Assembly: GCA_041395445.1 (NCBI GenBank)
Contig: JAWLAO010000006.1
Coordinates: 1-64,000, forward strand
Reading direction: 5' to 3'
Length of the DNA: 64,000 nucleotides
Source of the DNA: Gammaproteobacteria bacterium
GTDB taxonomy: Bacteria; Pseudomonadota; Gammaproteobacteria; Xanthomonadales; Marinicellaceae
A program made the translations under genes and the position numbers. Below are positions 1 through 9,562 of this stretch, piece by piece. The first letter of the stretch is position 1, and every line of letters begins with the position of its first letter. The notes beneath the pieces are model-generated. The model was not told where the DNA came from and ran no database searches. It worked only from the letters and a program-made list of their open reading frames with translations.

Positions 1-5
1 ACCAA

Positions 6-36
6 AGCCTCTGTACTTCGTACAGGGGCTTTTTTT
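6..36 (+). terminator. Rho-independent terminator of an upstream gene outside the window
   Basis: An 11-bp stem (6-16 with 20-30, one G-T pair) closes a 3-base TTC loop and is followed by a run of seven T. It should end transcription of a plus-strand gene lying before base 1. Confidence 0.8.
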
Positions 37-132
37 ATGTGTGGAATTTATCAAAACATAATTTTGTAGTTCTTTCTATACATCATTCTTATTTTGTTAG
101 ATAATCACTGTACCAAAAATTCAGTGAAATTA

Positions 133-1563
133 ATGTCCAAATTTATATTTACTCTAATATTCATTTTTACTTCAACTATAAGTTTTAGCGAAGATTTATT
201 TACTCAAGACTATATTAAGAAAGTTGAGCAATTACGAGATTTTGCAAAAACAGATAATACTGCATATAACCTTACTGAGTCCTTAACGACTGAAGTGGGT
301 CACAGACTAGGCGGTAGTTTGAATGATAGAAAAGGGGTTAATTGGGCTGTTAATAAATTTAAAGAACTCGGTTTTGATAAAGTTTATACCGAACCGGTTA
401 CATTCAAAAGATGGGTTAGGGGATTAGAACTAGCTGAAGTCGTTTCTCCGTTTCCTCAACCATTGAAAATCACAGCACTGGGTCGGTCTTTCCCAACACC
501 GGATGAAGGAATTACTGCTGAAATTGTTCATTTCCTAACGTTTGAAGACTTAGAAAAAGCGGAAGATTCAAAAGTCAAAGATAAAATTGTTTTTATCAGT
601 AATAGAATGGAAAGACATAAAGATGGCAGTGGGTATGGCAAAGCAAATACAGCTCGTTATAAATCAGCCTATGTGACAGCACAAAAAGGCGGAGTTGGAA
701 CAATTATTCGCTCCATAGGTACTGATTATCATTCAAGAAACCCTCATACCGGTGCAATGATGGCTTCAATAACTGACGAATTAACTGGTGAAATTCATAA
801 TTTAACGGAGCATGAATTGGTACCCGCAGGTGCGATTTCAAATCCGGATGCAGATTTATTGGTAAACATGTTAAAACGGAATAAGCCAATAAAGATAAAA
901 ATGACATTATTATCTCATTGGGGTGAAGAGTACACATCGCAAAATGTGATTGGTGAAATTACAGGTAGAGAAAAACCGGAAGAGGTTGTTGTCATTGGCG
1001 GACATCTAGATTCCTGGGATTTAGGAACAGGCGCCATTGATGATGCTTCAGGTTGTGCCATAACAATGGCAACAGCCAAGCTAATTAAAGATGCAGGAAT
1101 TAAACCATACCGAACAATCAGAGTGGTTTTGTGGGCGAATGAAGAATATGGATTGGATGGAGCCAAAGCCTACGCGCAGGCACATGAAAATGATATGCAA
1201 AACCATATAATAGCTGCTGAATCCGACTTTGGAGCAGCACCGATTTATGCATTATCTTCCGGAGTCTCAGTAGATTCTCTCGCGGTTGTTAAAATAATGG
1301 CAAAGTTGCTAGAACCGCTTGGAATTATATATGAAGGCAACACCGGCAAATATGGCCCGGATATTATTCCGTTAAAGAAAAATGGAATTGCTACAATGGG
1401 ATTGAGACAAGATGGAACAAACTATTTTGATTTGCACCATACAGCTGATGATACATTTGACAAAATTGCTCCTGAAGAGATGGCACAAAATGTCGCAGCA
1501 TGGATTGTTTTTGTTTCATTGGCAGCAGAATACAAAGGAAATTTTGGTTATAATCACAAATAA
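133..1563 (+). CDS. M28-family zinc aminopeptidase/carboxypeptidase Q-like, exported
   Basis: A secreted metallopeptidase that removes residues from peptide ends. The chosen ATG at 133 begins a clear Sec signal peptide (MSKFIFTLIFIFTSTISFS); an upstream TTG at 94 would bury it behind 13 polar residues. A PA-like insert fills the N-terminal half. The M28 dizinc site is visible: GGHLDSWD (His291), GAIDDASG (Asp303), NEEYG (Glu337/338), ESDFGA, and LHHTADD (His435/436). Length (476 aa) suits carboxypeptidase Q-type M28 enzymes. The stop is 2 bases before the next ATG, so it probably leads a four-gene operon ending with hutI. Family assignment is firm; substrate is unknown. Confidence 0.9.
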   Translation: MSKFIFTLIFIFTSTISFSEDLFTQDYIKKVEQLRDFAKTDNTAYNLTESLTTEVGHRLGGSLNDRKGVNWAVNKFKELGFDKVYTEPVTFKRWVRGLELAEVVSPFPQPLKITALGRSFPTPDEGITAEIVHFLTFEDLEKAEDSKVKDKIVFISNRMERHKDGSGYGKANTARYKSAYVTAQKGGVGTIIRSIGTDYHSRNPHTGAMMASITDELTGEIHNLTEHELVPAGAISNPDADLLVNMLKRNKPIKIKMTLLSHWGEEYTSQNVIGEITGREKPEEVVVIGGHLDSWDLGTGAIDDASGCAITMATAKLIKDAGIKPYRTIRVVLWANEEYGLDGAKAYAQAHENDMQNHIIAAESDFGAAPIYALSSGVSVDSLAVVKIMAKLLEPLGIIYEGNTGKYGPDIIPLKKNGIATMGLRQDGTNYFDLHHTADDTFDKIAPEEMAQNVAAWIVFVSLAAEYKGNFGYNHK

Positions 1564-1565
1564 TT

Positions 1566-1964
1566 ATGAATCAGTTGGCCAAAGGTAGTTGTCTGTGTAA
1601 AAAAGTTCGTTTTGAAATAAAGCTCCCTACTAAATGGGTGGCACATTGTCATTGCTCCATGTGCCGTAAATTTCATGGCGCCGGTTATGTGACATGGGTT
1701 GGTGTTGAGAATAAAAATATTCGATTTACCAAGGGTGCAGATTTAATAACCTGGTATCATTCATCTAAAGAAGCACAAAGAGGAAGTTGTTCAATGTGTG
1801 GAAGTAATTTTTTATTTCAATCGCAACAATGGCCGGATGAAATGCATATTACCTTGGCAAATTTTGATACAGAGTTGGATAAAAAGCCACAAGCAAATGC
1901 TTACTTCAGTACCCACGTTGACTGGATGCCGATTGATGATGAAATAAAGAAAATCTGGAAATGA
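1566..1964 (+). CDS. GFA/CENP-V-domain protein
   Basis: A small zinc-binding protein of the glutathione-dependent formaldehyde-activating (GFA) superfamily. The family's cysteine set is complete: Cys9 and Cys11 (CLC), Cys28/Cys30/Cys33 (CHCSMC) and Cys75/Cys78 (CSMC). In characterised members these bind two zinc ions and the substrate thiol adduct. Most bacterial relatives have no proven substrate, so 'formaldehyde-activating' should not be taken literally. It starts 2 bases after the peptidase stop and overlaps the thioesterase by 4 bases (ATGA), which indicates translational coupling. Confidence 0.85.
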   Translation: MNQLAKGSCLCKKVRFEIKLPTKWVAHCHCSMCRKFHGAGYVTWVGVENKNIRFTKGADLITWYHSSKEAQRGSCSMCGSNFLFQSQQWPDEMHITLANFDTELDKKPQANAYFSTHVDWMPIDDEIKKIWK

Positions 1965-2404
1965 ATCACTTAAAAAATTTTGAAAAAAAATACCCCGTTA
2001 TTATTGATTTAAAAGTTCAATGGGGAGATATGGATGCTTTCAATCATGTGAATAACATCATGTATTTCCGTTATTTTGAATCGGCAAGAATAGCTTTCTT
2101 TGAGCAAATTGGTGATATGGAGATGAAACCGGATAAAGTCGCTCCAATTCTAGCTGAAACTAGCTGTCGTTATAAGTTTCCTTTGACTTATCCCGATACT
2201 ATTAAAGTTGGTGCGAGAGTTATAGAAAATCAAGAGTTTGGATTTTTGATGGAATATGCTGTTTATAGTGAAAAGCACTCTAGAGTGACTTCCATCGGAA
2301 CCGGCAGAATCGTTATGCTTGATTATACCACGCATGAGAAAGTTAAAGTTCCTGAAAAATTTCTGGCAAAAATCGCTGCAATGCAAAATACAGATATTGA
2401 CTAA
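1961..2404 (+). CDS. Acyl-CoA thioesterase, 4HBT (hotdog) family
   Basis: A 147-aa single-hotdog-fold thioesterase expected to hydrolyse acyl-CoA esters in the cytoplasm. The 4HBT signature is WGDMDAFNHVNN with Asp25 as the likely catalytic residue, followed by the YFRYFESAR helix. The gene overlaps its upstream neighbour by 4 bases and shares the last base of its stop codon with the ATG of hutI, so the three are probably co-translated. Acyl-chain preference cannot be read from the sequence. Confidence 0.88.
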   Translation: MNHLKNFEKKYPVIIDLKVQWGDMDAFNHVNNIMYFRYFESARIAFFEQIGDMEMKPDKVAPILAETSCRYKFPLTYPDTIKVGARVIENQEFGFLMEYAVYSEKHSRVTSIGTGRIVMLDYTTHEKVKVPEKFLAKIAAMQNTDID

Positions 2405-3612
2405 TGTTTAAGTGGGATATATTAATTATCAATGCCAAACTGGCAACCATGAGTGATGGAGCGAACTCCTATGGAATGATTGAAAATGGAGCAGTTGCAA
2501 TTGCAAGTGGAGAAATTCAATGGGTTGGCTCGTCAAAATCCCTGAATAAATTACCTGATGAGCTGGCAAAAGAAGTCATTAATGCTCATGGGAATTTATT
2601 AACTCCCGGATTGATAGATTGCCACACGCATCTGGTTTTTACCGGCAACCGCTCTGATGAATTCGAGCAAAGACTTAATGGAGTGAGTTACGAAGAAATT
2701 GCTCAGCAAGGTGGAGGTATTCTTTCAACCGTAAAATCCACTCGGGAATCCTCATTTGAAGAATTGTATCAGCAATCATTTCCCAGATTTCAGGCATTAT
2801 TGAATGAAGGTGTAACAACTATCGAAATCAAATCCGGATATGGATTAAATCTTGATTCTGAAATAAAAATGCTTCAAGTGGCAAAAAAACTCGGCGAAGA
2901 TTTTCAGGTTCAGGTTAAAACCACACTTCTGGCAGCTCATGCAGTTCCGTCAGAATATAAAGGAAATGCTGATGGCTATATTGATTTGATTTGTTCAGAA
3001 ATCATTCCCAAAGTGGCATCGCTGAAACTAGCCGACTGTGTGGATGCTTTTTGTGAAGGTATTGGCTTTAGTTATGAACAGACAAAGAAAGTCTTCGATG
3101 CCGCAGTTCGTTGGGGACTACCTGTAAAACTCCATGCCGACCAACTCAGCGATTTAAACGGCGCCGCTTTGGTTGCCGAATTTTCTGGCTTATCCGCGGA
3201 TCATGTGGAATACACCAATAGCAAAAGTGTGAAAGCAATGTCTAAATCAGGAACTGTAGCGGTATTGCTTCCTTATGCCTTTTATATCCTGAAAGAAACA
3301 AAGTTACCACCGATTGAAGATTTCCGAAAGTATAATGTTCCAATGGCAGTATCGACGGATTGCAATCCGGGAACAGCCCCAAGCAGCTCTCTGCTAACGA
3401 CTATGAATAAAGCCTGTGTAGAGTTCTCATTAACACCGGTTGAAGTGTTGGCTGGAGTGACTATTCATGCAGCAATGGCGCTTGGAATCGAAGATGAAGT
3501 CGGTAGTATCGAAGTTGGGAAAAAAGCCAATTTAGTCCTCTGGAACTGTCAAAATCCGGCTGATTTATGTTATTGGCAAGGAATGAATCGCATTAAACGA
3601 ATTATTAAATAA
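2404..3612 (+). CDS. hutI: Imidazolonepropionase
   Basis: It opens the ring of 4-imidazolone-5-propanoate to N-formimino-L-glutamate, the third step of histidine breakdown. The 402-aa length is normal for HutI. The amidohydrolase metal motif DCHTHLVF (His74, His76) is followed by the family-specific block GNRSDEF and QGGGILSTVKSTR; later ligands lie in LLAAHAVP, LHADQL and VSTDCNPG. The other hut genes (hutH, hutU, hutG) are not in the window. The gene closes a cluster with a peptidase, a GFA protein and a thioesterase; the IS island begins 52 bases after its stop. Confidence 0.95.
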   Translation: MFKWDILIINAKLATMSDGANSYGMIENGAVAIASGEIQWVGSSKSLNKLPDELAKEVINAHGNLLTPGLIDCHTHLVFTGNRSDEFEQRLNGVSYEEIAQQGGGILSTVKSTRESSFEELYQQSFPRFQALLNEGVTTIEIKSGYGLNLDSEIKMLQVAKKLGEDFQVQVKTTLLAAHAVPSEYKGNADGYIDLICSEIIPKVASLKLADCVDAFCEGIGFSYEQTKKVFDAAVRWGLPVKLHADQLSDLNGAALVAEFSGLSADHVEYTNSKSVKAMSKSGTVAVLLPYAFYILKETKLPPIEDFRKYNVPMAVSTDCNPGTAPSSSLLTTMNKACVEFSLTPVEVLAGVTIHAAMALGIEDEVGSIEVGKKANLVLWNCQNPADLCYWQGMNRIKRIIK

Positions 3613-3754
3613 GCAGCATTAGATTTTTTTCCTTTTGGAAATTACAACTATACAGACAAGTGATTGTATCCCGTCAGCACTATGTGGACCATTTAGCCCA
3701 AATTACTAAGAGATAATTTCGGTTCATTGTAAACTCTAAACACGGGAGAAAACA

Positions 3755-4101
3755 ATGAAAAAGAAAGAAGCAGAAAAAACCGTTAGAGACATTCGTCGCA
3801 ATACACGCAGACATTTCTCAGCAGAAGACAAAATTCGGATAGTCATTGAAGGCTTACGTGGCGAAACACTTATAACAGCCTTATCTGAAGGCATTAACGC
3901 CAATCTGTATTATCGCTGGTCCAAAGACTTTCTGGAAGCAGGTAAGAAACGCCTTGCCGGTGATACTGTTCGTGAAGCCAGTACAGATGAAGTAAAACTC
4001 TGCGTGCCGAAGCACAAACACTGAAAGAAGCCTTGGCAGAAACCATTTTGGAGAACCGATTGCTAAAAAGCATGATTGGGAACTCTGGAGACGATATATG
4101 A
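3755..4101 (+). pseudogene. IS3-family transposase OrfA (frameshifted), copy A
   Basis: OrfA supplies the helix-turn-helix DNA-binding half of IS3-type transposases. Residues 1-79 read cleanly from ATG 3755 (FSAEDKIRIVIEGLRGE, then LYYRWSKDFLEAGK). After DEVK the frame is lost and a stop follows at 4022-4024. Restoring one base there recovers the normal leucine-rich C-terminus (LRAEAQTLKEAL, ENRLLKKSMIG) to the TGA at 4099-4101. The same break occurs in copy C, so it may be inherited from their common ancestor. The end overlaps the orfB ATG by 4 bases, as is usual for this family. Confidence 0.8.
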
Positions 4102-5064
4102 GTTTTCAGCTTCAGAAATATGACTCATACAGTTAGTTCAGAACTCAGACCTTTCGGTTCGCAAACATTAGATCGATTATCAATAAATCGGTCCACTTTT
4201 ATGGTTGGCTCAAAAGATATGAGACTGACGGTTTAGCAGGTTTGTCTGACAAACTGCTAAACTTGAGCATTTGGAACAAAATTAGCCAAGAGCATCAACA
4301 AGCCATGCTTGAAATGGCTCTAATAGACGAACTTTCTCCCAAGAACTGGCTGTTAAATACACTGAAACAAAAGAGTATTATGTTTCAGAATCAAGCATGT
4401 ACAGGCTTTTGAAGTCTCAGGATCTGATTACATCCTGTTATATTCTTATGCAGGTCAGAGATAAATTCCAACAACCCAGCACAAGAGTTAATGAGCTTTG
4501 GCAAACGACTTCTATTTTAAAATCATTGGTTGGGGTTGGTACTACCTGTCCACTGTGCTGGATGATTATTCGAGGTTCATTATATCATGGCGATTGTGTA
4601 CAACTATGAACGCATCTGATGTCACTGATACCCTGGATGATGCTTTGGCATTTAGCGGCTTAAATCAGGCTCATGTGGATCATAAACCGAGACTGCTCAG
4701 TATAATGGCCCATGCTACATATCCGTCCGTTGGCTGATTATTTACAACAAGAACGAATGTCTCACACTCGTGGCCGTCCTTATCATCCACAAACACAGGG
4801 CAGATTGAACGGTGGCACAGGTCAATGAAGACCAATATTGTTGGACAATTATGCCGGGTGATCTCAAAGAGCACTTCATCCCTTTGTCAGCTATTATAAC
4901 ACCAGAGGTATCATGAGTCTCTGGACAACAACACCAGCTGATGTCTATTATGGCAGAGGACAGCAGATACTGAAACAGAAAAATTAATTAAACAGAACAC
5001 AATCGCCTTGAGGCGAAAATTACATTATGATAACTTAAACAAAATGAATCAAAGTGTCTCTTAA
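4098..5064 (+). pseudogene. IS3-family transposase OrfB (DDE integrase), multiply frameshifted, copy A
   Basis: Read across several frames, this is a complete IS3 OrfB: an N-terminal helix-turn-helix, the HTH_21-like segment (VSESSMYRLLKSQDLITS), then the rve catalytic core. The core's DDE residues are recognisable as TDFTYFK (disrupted here), LLSDNGPCY (disrupted here) and the GKIERWHRS equivalent. At least eight single- or double-base losses scatter the frame between 4110 and 4990. It cannot encode a working enzyme as written. Confidence 0.8.
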
Positions 5065-5101
5065 TTTATGAGGCGGTGGTCCAAAATGATTTGACGACGT
5101 A

Positions 5102-5620
5102 ATTATATCATGGCGATTATGCAACCATGAGTGCATCAGATGTTACAGATACACTAGATGATGCTTTGGCATTTACCGGCGATCAGGCTCATGTGGATCA
5201 TAAGCCAGACTGCTCAGTGATAATAGCCCATGCTACATATCCGGTCAGTTGGCTGATTATTTAACAGAACGATGTCTCACACTCGTGGCCGTCCTTATCA
5301 TCCTCAAACACAGGGCAAGATTGAACGGTGGCACAGGTCAATGAAGAACCAGATATTGTTGGACAATTATTACATGCGGGTGATCTCAAGAGACTTCATC
5401 GCTGTCAGCTATTATAACTACCAGAGATCATGAGTCTCTGGACAACTTAACCCAGCTGATGTCTATTATGGCAGAGGACCAGATACTGAAACAGAAAAAT
5501 TAATTAAACAGAATACAATCGCCTTGAGGCGAAAATTACATTATGATAACTTAAACAAAATGAATCAAAGTGTCTCTTAATTTATGAGGGCTGTGGTCCA
5601 AAATGATTTGACGACGTACA
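5102..5620 (+). mobile_element. 5'-truncated IS3-family copy B
   Basis: This stretch repeats the right third of the same IS, starting mid-orfB (ATTATATCATGGCGATTATG, equivalent to about 7974 of copy C) and ending in a complete right inverted repeat at 5594-5620 (GACGACGTACA). The orfB remnant stops at 5578-5580 and contains several one-base losses. It abuts the right end of copy A with no spacer. Nested insertion, tandem duplication or misassembly could each explain it. Confidence 0.8.
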
Positions 5621-5781
5621 GCTTCAAAAAACTAAAACAAGGAAAGTTTTTAACCCACTTAAGAATAACAGGCCTTGAAAACTCTTGGAGACTGCAAGGG
5701 TCAAGCGGTATTATTAATTCCGAATTACTTATTGAGCTCCAAAACAATTATCGTTTTAGCCCTTTTCACAATATTCTTTAG
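5621..5781 (+). other. Unidentified open tail next to the IS end
   Basis: From the IS end the frame SFKKLKQGKFLTHLRITG... stays open for 52 codons to a stop at 5779-5781, converging on the acyltransferase. It has no start of its own outside the IS and matches no family I recognise. It may be the 3' end of a gene cut by the IS, or a chance open frame. Confidence 0.25.
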
Positions 5782-6783
5782 TTAATTTTTAGCTTTTTCC
5801 GAATAGCTTTTCTTAAGGGATTTTCTATTATCAAGTAGGATAAGTAAGCTATCATTATTGATGACAAAATATATATAACAAAAAAGAAAACCGGTGCATT
5901 TACAGCGTGTTCTTGCAACAGCTTACGAGTCGGTAAATGTAACAAATACAATGAATATGAAATTTTTCCAAGAAAGTCTCCTAATTTATTGGATAATATA
6001 AAATTGCGAGCAGGAATTAAGAAAAGAATTGAAACAAACATTATTCCCAGCCCAAATAATACAATAAGATCTTTCCACATTTCATGAGTAAAGCCAAAAA
6101 CAGCAGTAAAAACTTTGGGGTAAAGTAAAGGAATAATAACTAGTATAACAGCATAATAATTGCTTTTATTTTTTCAGAGGTGTGCCAACTGTTATAAATC
6201 GCTCCAATGAGAACACCTAAAAGAAAATATGATAATAGCTTTGGCAACCTGAAATCAATTAGTAGACCCAGCTCGTTCTCCACTTATGACCGGATAGTCT
6301 AGATAATTTAGAAATACAAAAGCTGCAATTATCACCAACATCAGCTTTGGTGATTTTGAATATACACACCATAAAAAAACAAATAAAATATAAAAGTGTA
6401 TTTCCGGAGGAATAGTCCATAAAACAGACTTTCCACTAAGCAGTAGTACATGTGATGCGACTTCCTCTAAACTGGATATATTATAAAAAACACCTTTAAT
6501 ATTTGTGATCTGGAAAAATAGGATACCACGACTACAATAAATAATGGTGCAACTCTTGCTAATCGTGCGACAAAGTATTTATATAATTGAGTTTTATTAA
6601 AGTTTTCTTGTAATAGAGATATGACATTAAGAATCACTTAAGACAAAAAATATCATTACACCGATTTACCCTGAACCTCTTCCTGAAAATCCTCAAAGGC
6701 ATTAATTGAGCGTTCATAATGAGCAATGACAACAACCATTGCCGCAAGCCTCTTAATGAATTTAATGCTCGTATATGATCCAT
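5778..6783 (-). pseudogene. Acyltransferase-3 (OafA-type) membrane O-acyltransferase, frameshifted
   Basis: Reading leftward from ATG 6783, broken frames together cover a full-length (~335 aa) acyltransferase-3 protein. These multi-pass membrane enzymes acylate surface sugars. The N-terminus has the family opening (MDHIRALNSLRGL, then AAMVVVIAHYERS). The central block has SVLWTIPPEIHFY, a hallmark motif. The C-terminus is intact from 6080 to 5778, with GKISYSLYLLHLP, a membrane helix and LSYLIIENPLRK. At least three small indels interrupt it, one of them a lost G in the N-terminal GGCTTGGCGG. It lies between two IS copies and may have been carried or trapped there. Confidence 0.75.
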
Positions 6784-7056
6784 CTAACTACAACCAAAAC
6801 ACACTAATCGTACAACCTTGACAACGATCCATCAAGAAATAGTTTCATTTGTAATGTTTGGAACTAATGATGAACTTACATTCTGTATTCAAAACCCAAA
6901 TCAGTTAAAATTTTAGGTTGTGTCTGTAAAGCATTGCAAATATGAAGGTATGGCACGTTTTCCTCAGTTATTGAACCATTTTCTCAAAATGCATTTAAAA
7001 AAATAATCACCAAAGAAAAAACCTTAAATCATTCAAAACCTGGGGTTTATTACACA
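6784..7056. other. Intergenic stretch between the acyltransferase and IS copy C
   Basis: No complete gene is visible. On the minus strand about 33 codons ending at 6876-6878 stay open (containing YLHICNALQTQPKILTDLGF), which could be the tail of a lost sugar-metabolism or transferase gene; I do not recognise it. It contains nothing resembling the missing 5' half of the neighbouring TonB receptor. Confidence 0.3.
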
Positions 7057-7145
7057 TGTATCCCGTCAGCACTATGTGGACCATTTAGCCCAAATTACTA
7101 AGAGATAGTTTTGGTTCATTGTAAACTCTAAACACAGGAGAAAAC

Positions 7146-7487
7146 GAAAAAGAAAGAAGCGAAAAAACCGTTAGAGGCATTCGTCGCAATACACGCAGAC
7201 GCTTCTCGGCAGAAGACAAAATCCGGATAGTCATTGAAGGCTTACGTGGCGGACACTATAACGTTATCTTGCTGAAGGCATTAACGCCAATCTGTATTAT
7301 CGCTGGTCAAAGACTTTCTGGAAGCAGGTAAGAAACGCCTTGCCGGTGATACTGTTCGTGAAGCCAGTACAGATGAAGTCAAACTCTGCGTGCCGAAGCA
7401 CAAACACTGAAAGAAGCCTTGGAGAAACCATTTTGGAGAACCGATTGCTAAAAAAGCATGATTGGGAACTCTGGAGACGATATATGA
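7146..7487 (+). pseudogene. IS3-family transposase OrfA (no start codon, frameshifted), copy C
   Basis: It is collinear with copy A orfA, but three bases including the start ATG are missing (AAACGAAAAAG instead of AAACAATGAAAAAG). Further small losses fall in the Lys/Glu-rich N-terminus and in the GLRGE segment. The DEVK frameshift is shared with copy A. The coiled C-terminal region (LENRLLKK) is still recognisable in another frame. Confidence 0.75.
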
Positions 7488-8472
7488 GGTTTTCAGCTTC
7501 AGAGAAATGAGCTCATACAGTTAGTTCAGAACTCAGACCTTTCGGTTCGCCAAACATTAGATCGATTATCAATAAATCGGTCACTTTTATGGTTGGCTCA
7601 AAAGATGAGACTGACGGTTTAGCAGGTTTGTCTGACAAACCTGCTAAACAAGAGCACATTGAACAAAATTAGCCAAGAGCATCAACAAGCCATGCTTGAA
7701 ATGGCTCTGAATGAGACAGAACTTTCTCCCAGAGAACTGGCTGTTAAATACACTGAAACAAAAAGAGTATGTTTCAGAATCAAGCATGTACAGGCTTTTG
7801 AAGTCTCAGGATCTGATTACATCCCTGCTTATATTCTTATGCAGGTCAGAGATAAATTCCAACAACCCAGCACAAGAGTTAATGAGCTTTGGCAAACAGA
7901 CTTTACCTATTTTAAAATCATTGGTTGGGGTTAGTGCTACCCTGTCACTGTGCTGGATGATTATTCGAGGTTCATTATATCATGGCGATTATGCACAACC
8001 ATGAGTGCATCAGATGTTACAGATACACTAGATGATGCTTTGGCATTTACCGGCTGAATCGGGCTCATGTGGATCATAAACCGAGACTGCTCAGTGATAA
8101 TGGCCCATGCTACATATCCGGTCCAGTTGGCTGATTATTTACAACAAGAACGAATGTCTCCACTCGTGGCCGTCCTTATCATCCTCAAACACAGGGCAAG
8201 ATTGAACGGTGGCACAGGTCAATGAAGAACCAGATATTGTTGGACAATTATTACATGCCGGGTGATCTCAAAGAGCAGCTTCATCGCTTTGTCAGCTATT
8301 ATAACTACCAGAGGTATCATGAGTCTCTGGACAACTTAACACCAGCTGATGTCTATTATGGCAGAGGACAGCAGATACTGAGCAGAGAAAATTAATTAAA
8401 CAGAATACAATCGCCTTGAGGCGAAAATTACATTATGATAGCTTAAACAAAATGAATCAAAGTGTCTCTTAA
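7484..8472 (+). pseudogene. IS3-family transposase OrfB (DDE integrase), frameshifted, copy C
   Basis: This is the best-preserved orfB of the three. The start overlaps orfA by ATGA. Readable pieces include MRFSASEK, the HTH region, LSPRELAVKYTETK, VNELWQTDFTYFKIIGWG (first Asp), LLSDNGPCYI (second Asp), HPQTQGKIERWHRS (Glu) and the C-terminus SLDNLTPADVYYGRGQ. Comparing it with copies A and B allows a single intact ~325-aa protein to be rebuilt. Frame breaks remain near 7507, 7590, 7770 and 8055. Confidence 0.8.
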
Positions 8473-8512
8473 TTTATGAGGGCCGTGGTCTAAAATGATT
8501 TGATGACGTACA

Positions 8513-9460
8513 GGTAACACGTGAGTCTTTTCTTGGCAGAGGTTCTCCATATTTTGGAAATAGTAGCGCATTATCAATTACAGTACCTGTCGAGGGTTTG
8601 GTCCCAACTTTTACAGGAAGTCGCAAGGATAATGCGTTTACTATGCGTGCCGGTATCAGTTATTCTCCGGTGGATGAGCATAATTTTTATGCGACCTATA
8701 GTGAAGGATTTAAAGGCGGAGGATTTGATCCAAGGGGAGCTTATCAGTATCCTGAAGTCCAACGCGGATATGAACCAGAAGAAGTTTCTTCACTTGAATT
8801 TGGTGCAAAATCTGTGTGGAAGGATGGTCGAGTTTCTACCAATTTTGCCTTGTTCTTTATGGATTTCACCAATGTCCAAATTCCCGGTTCAATTCCAATT
8901 GATACAGATAATGATGGAGTCAACGATAGTTTTGCAGGAACGACAACAAACGCCGGTAAGGCCGATATCTGGGGAGCAGAGTTAGAGTCTGTCGCTCAGT
9001 TATCTGATTCGATGTCAGCAAATTTTTCTTTGGGATATATCAATGCCGATTATGTTGAATGGATGGTTAATGGAACTGATGTTTCCGATGATCGCGTTTT
9101 CCAAAATACTCCTGAGTGGACTGCGAGTCTCAGTTTAAGAAACGAATGGGACATGTCTTTGTTCAGTAAGTCAGGAACATTGGTTTGGACTGGTAGTATT
9201 GCCTATCAGGATGATGTTTATCAATTTGAGATTCCTGATCCTTTGCTTGATCAGAAAGCATATTCATTGGTTGACTCCAGTCTGATTTGGACTGAAGAAA
9301 GTGGAAAATAGAAATCGGTCTTCATGGTAAAAATCTGACAGATAAAGAATATAAAGTAGCATCTTACGACTTTCCAACTTTGGGTTTGGAGGGTGTTAAA
9401 TCAGCTTTCTACGGAAACCCAAGGCAGTTTATTGCCAGTTTTAGTTATAACTTCAAATAA
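8513..9460 (+). pseudogene. TonB-dependent receptor, 3' half only
   Basis: This is the C-terminal beta-barrel half of an outer-membrane TonB-dependent receptor. The open frame runs from the IS boundary (VTRESFLGRGSPYFGNSSAL) through strand-like repeats such as YATYSEGFKGGGFDPRG and TTNAGKADIWGAELES to LIWTEESGK. A frameshift at about 9305 produces a TAG; the next frame continues IGLHGKNLTDKEYKVASYDF and ends with the aromatic barrel terminus FIASFSYNFK at 9458-9460. Signal peptide, TonB box and plug are absent and are not elsewhere in the window. The gene is dead by truncation whatever the status of the frameshift. Confidence 0.85.
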
Positions 9461-9497
9461 TTAATTTAAGTCTCGACTCTTTTTTGAGTATATTTAG

Positions 9498-9538
9498 CCA
9501 GCAATCTTTCTCGATTTTAGATTGCTGGTTCTTTTTTT
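9498..9538 (+). terminator. Rho-independent terminator after the TonB-receptor remnant
   Basis: The stem CCAGCAATCT (9498-9507) pairs with AGATTGCTGG (9519-9528) around an 11-base loop, followed by TTC and seven T. Confidence 0.85.
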
Positions 9539-9562
9539 GGATTTAATGAAACAGATTGAAAT

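Larger units (their letters stand above)
3665..5101 (+). mobile_element. IS3-family insertion sequence, copy A (degenerate)
   Basis: The left end TGTATCCCGTCAGCAC at 3665 and the right end, which closes the copy at about 5101, form imperfect ~27-bp inverted repeats. These share TGTA, CGTCA and GGACCA blocks and show the TG...CA termini usual in the IS3 family. Inside are overlapping orfA and orfB, both broken by small indels. The terminal CA is lost and the element runs straight into a truncated second copy. No target-site duplication could be matched. Confidence 0.85.
7057..8512 (+). mobile_element. IS3-family insertion sequence, copy C (full length, degenerate)
   Basis: This is the only copy with both termini: left repeat from 7057 (TGTATCCCGTCAGCAC...) and right repeat 8486-8512 (...GATGACGTACA), total 1456 bp. 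It carries the same orfA/orfB pair as copy A with a different set of small indels. Bases flanking it (TTACACA on the left, GGTAAC on the right) show no target duplication. That fits deletion or recombination between IS copies after insertion, since the TonB receptor on its right has lost its 5' half. Confidence 0.88.

Noticed and set aside
8521..8985. Separate 154-aa protein starting at 8521
   Set aside because: It is an alternative frame of the TonB-receptor remnant, which has the homology and barrel pattern.
3613..9480. Integrative element or genomic island with attachment sites
   Set aside because: No tRNA gene, integrase or flanking direct repeat was seen; IS copies alone explain the structure.
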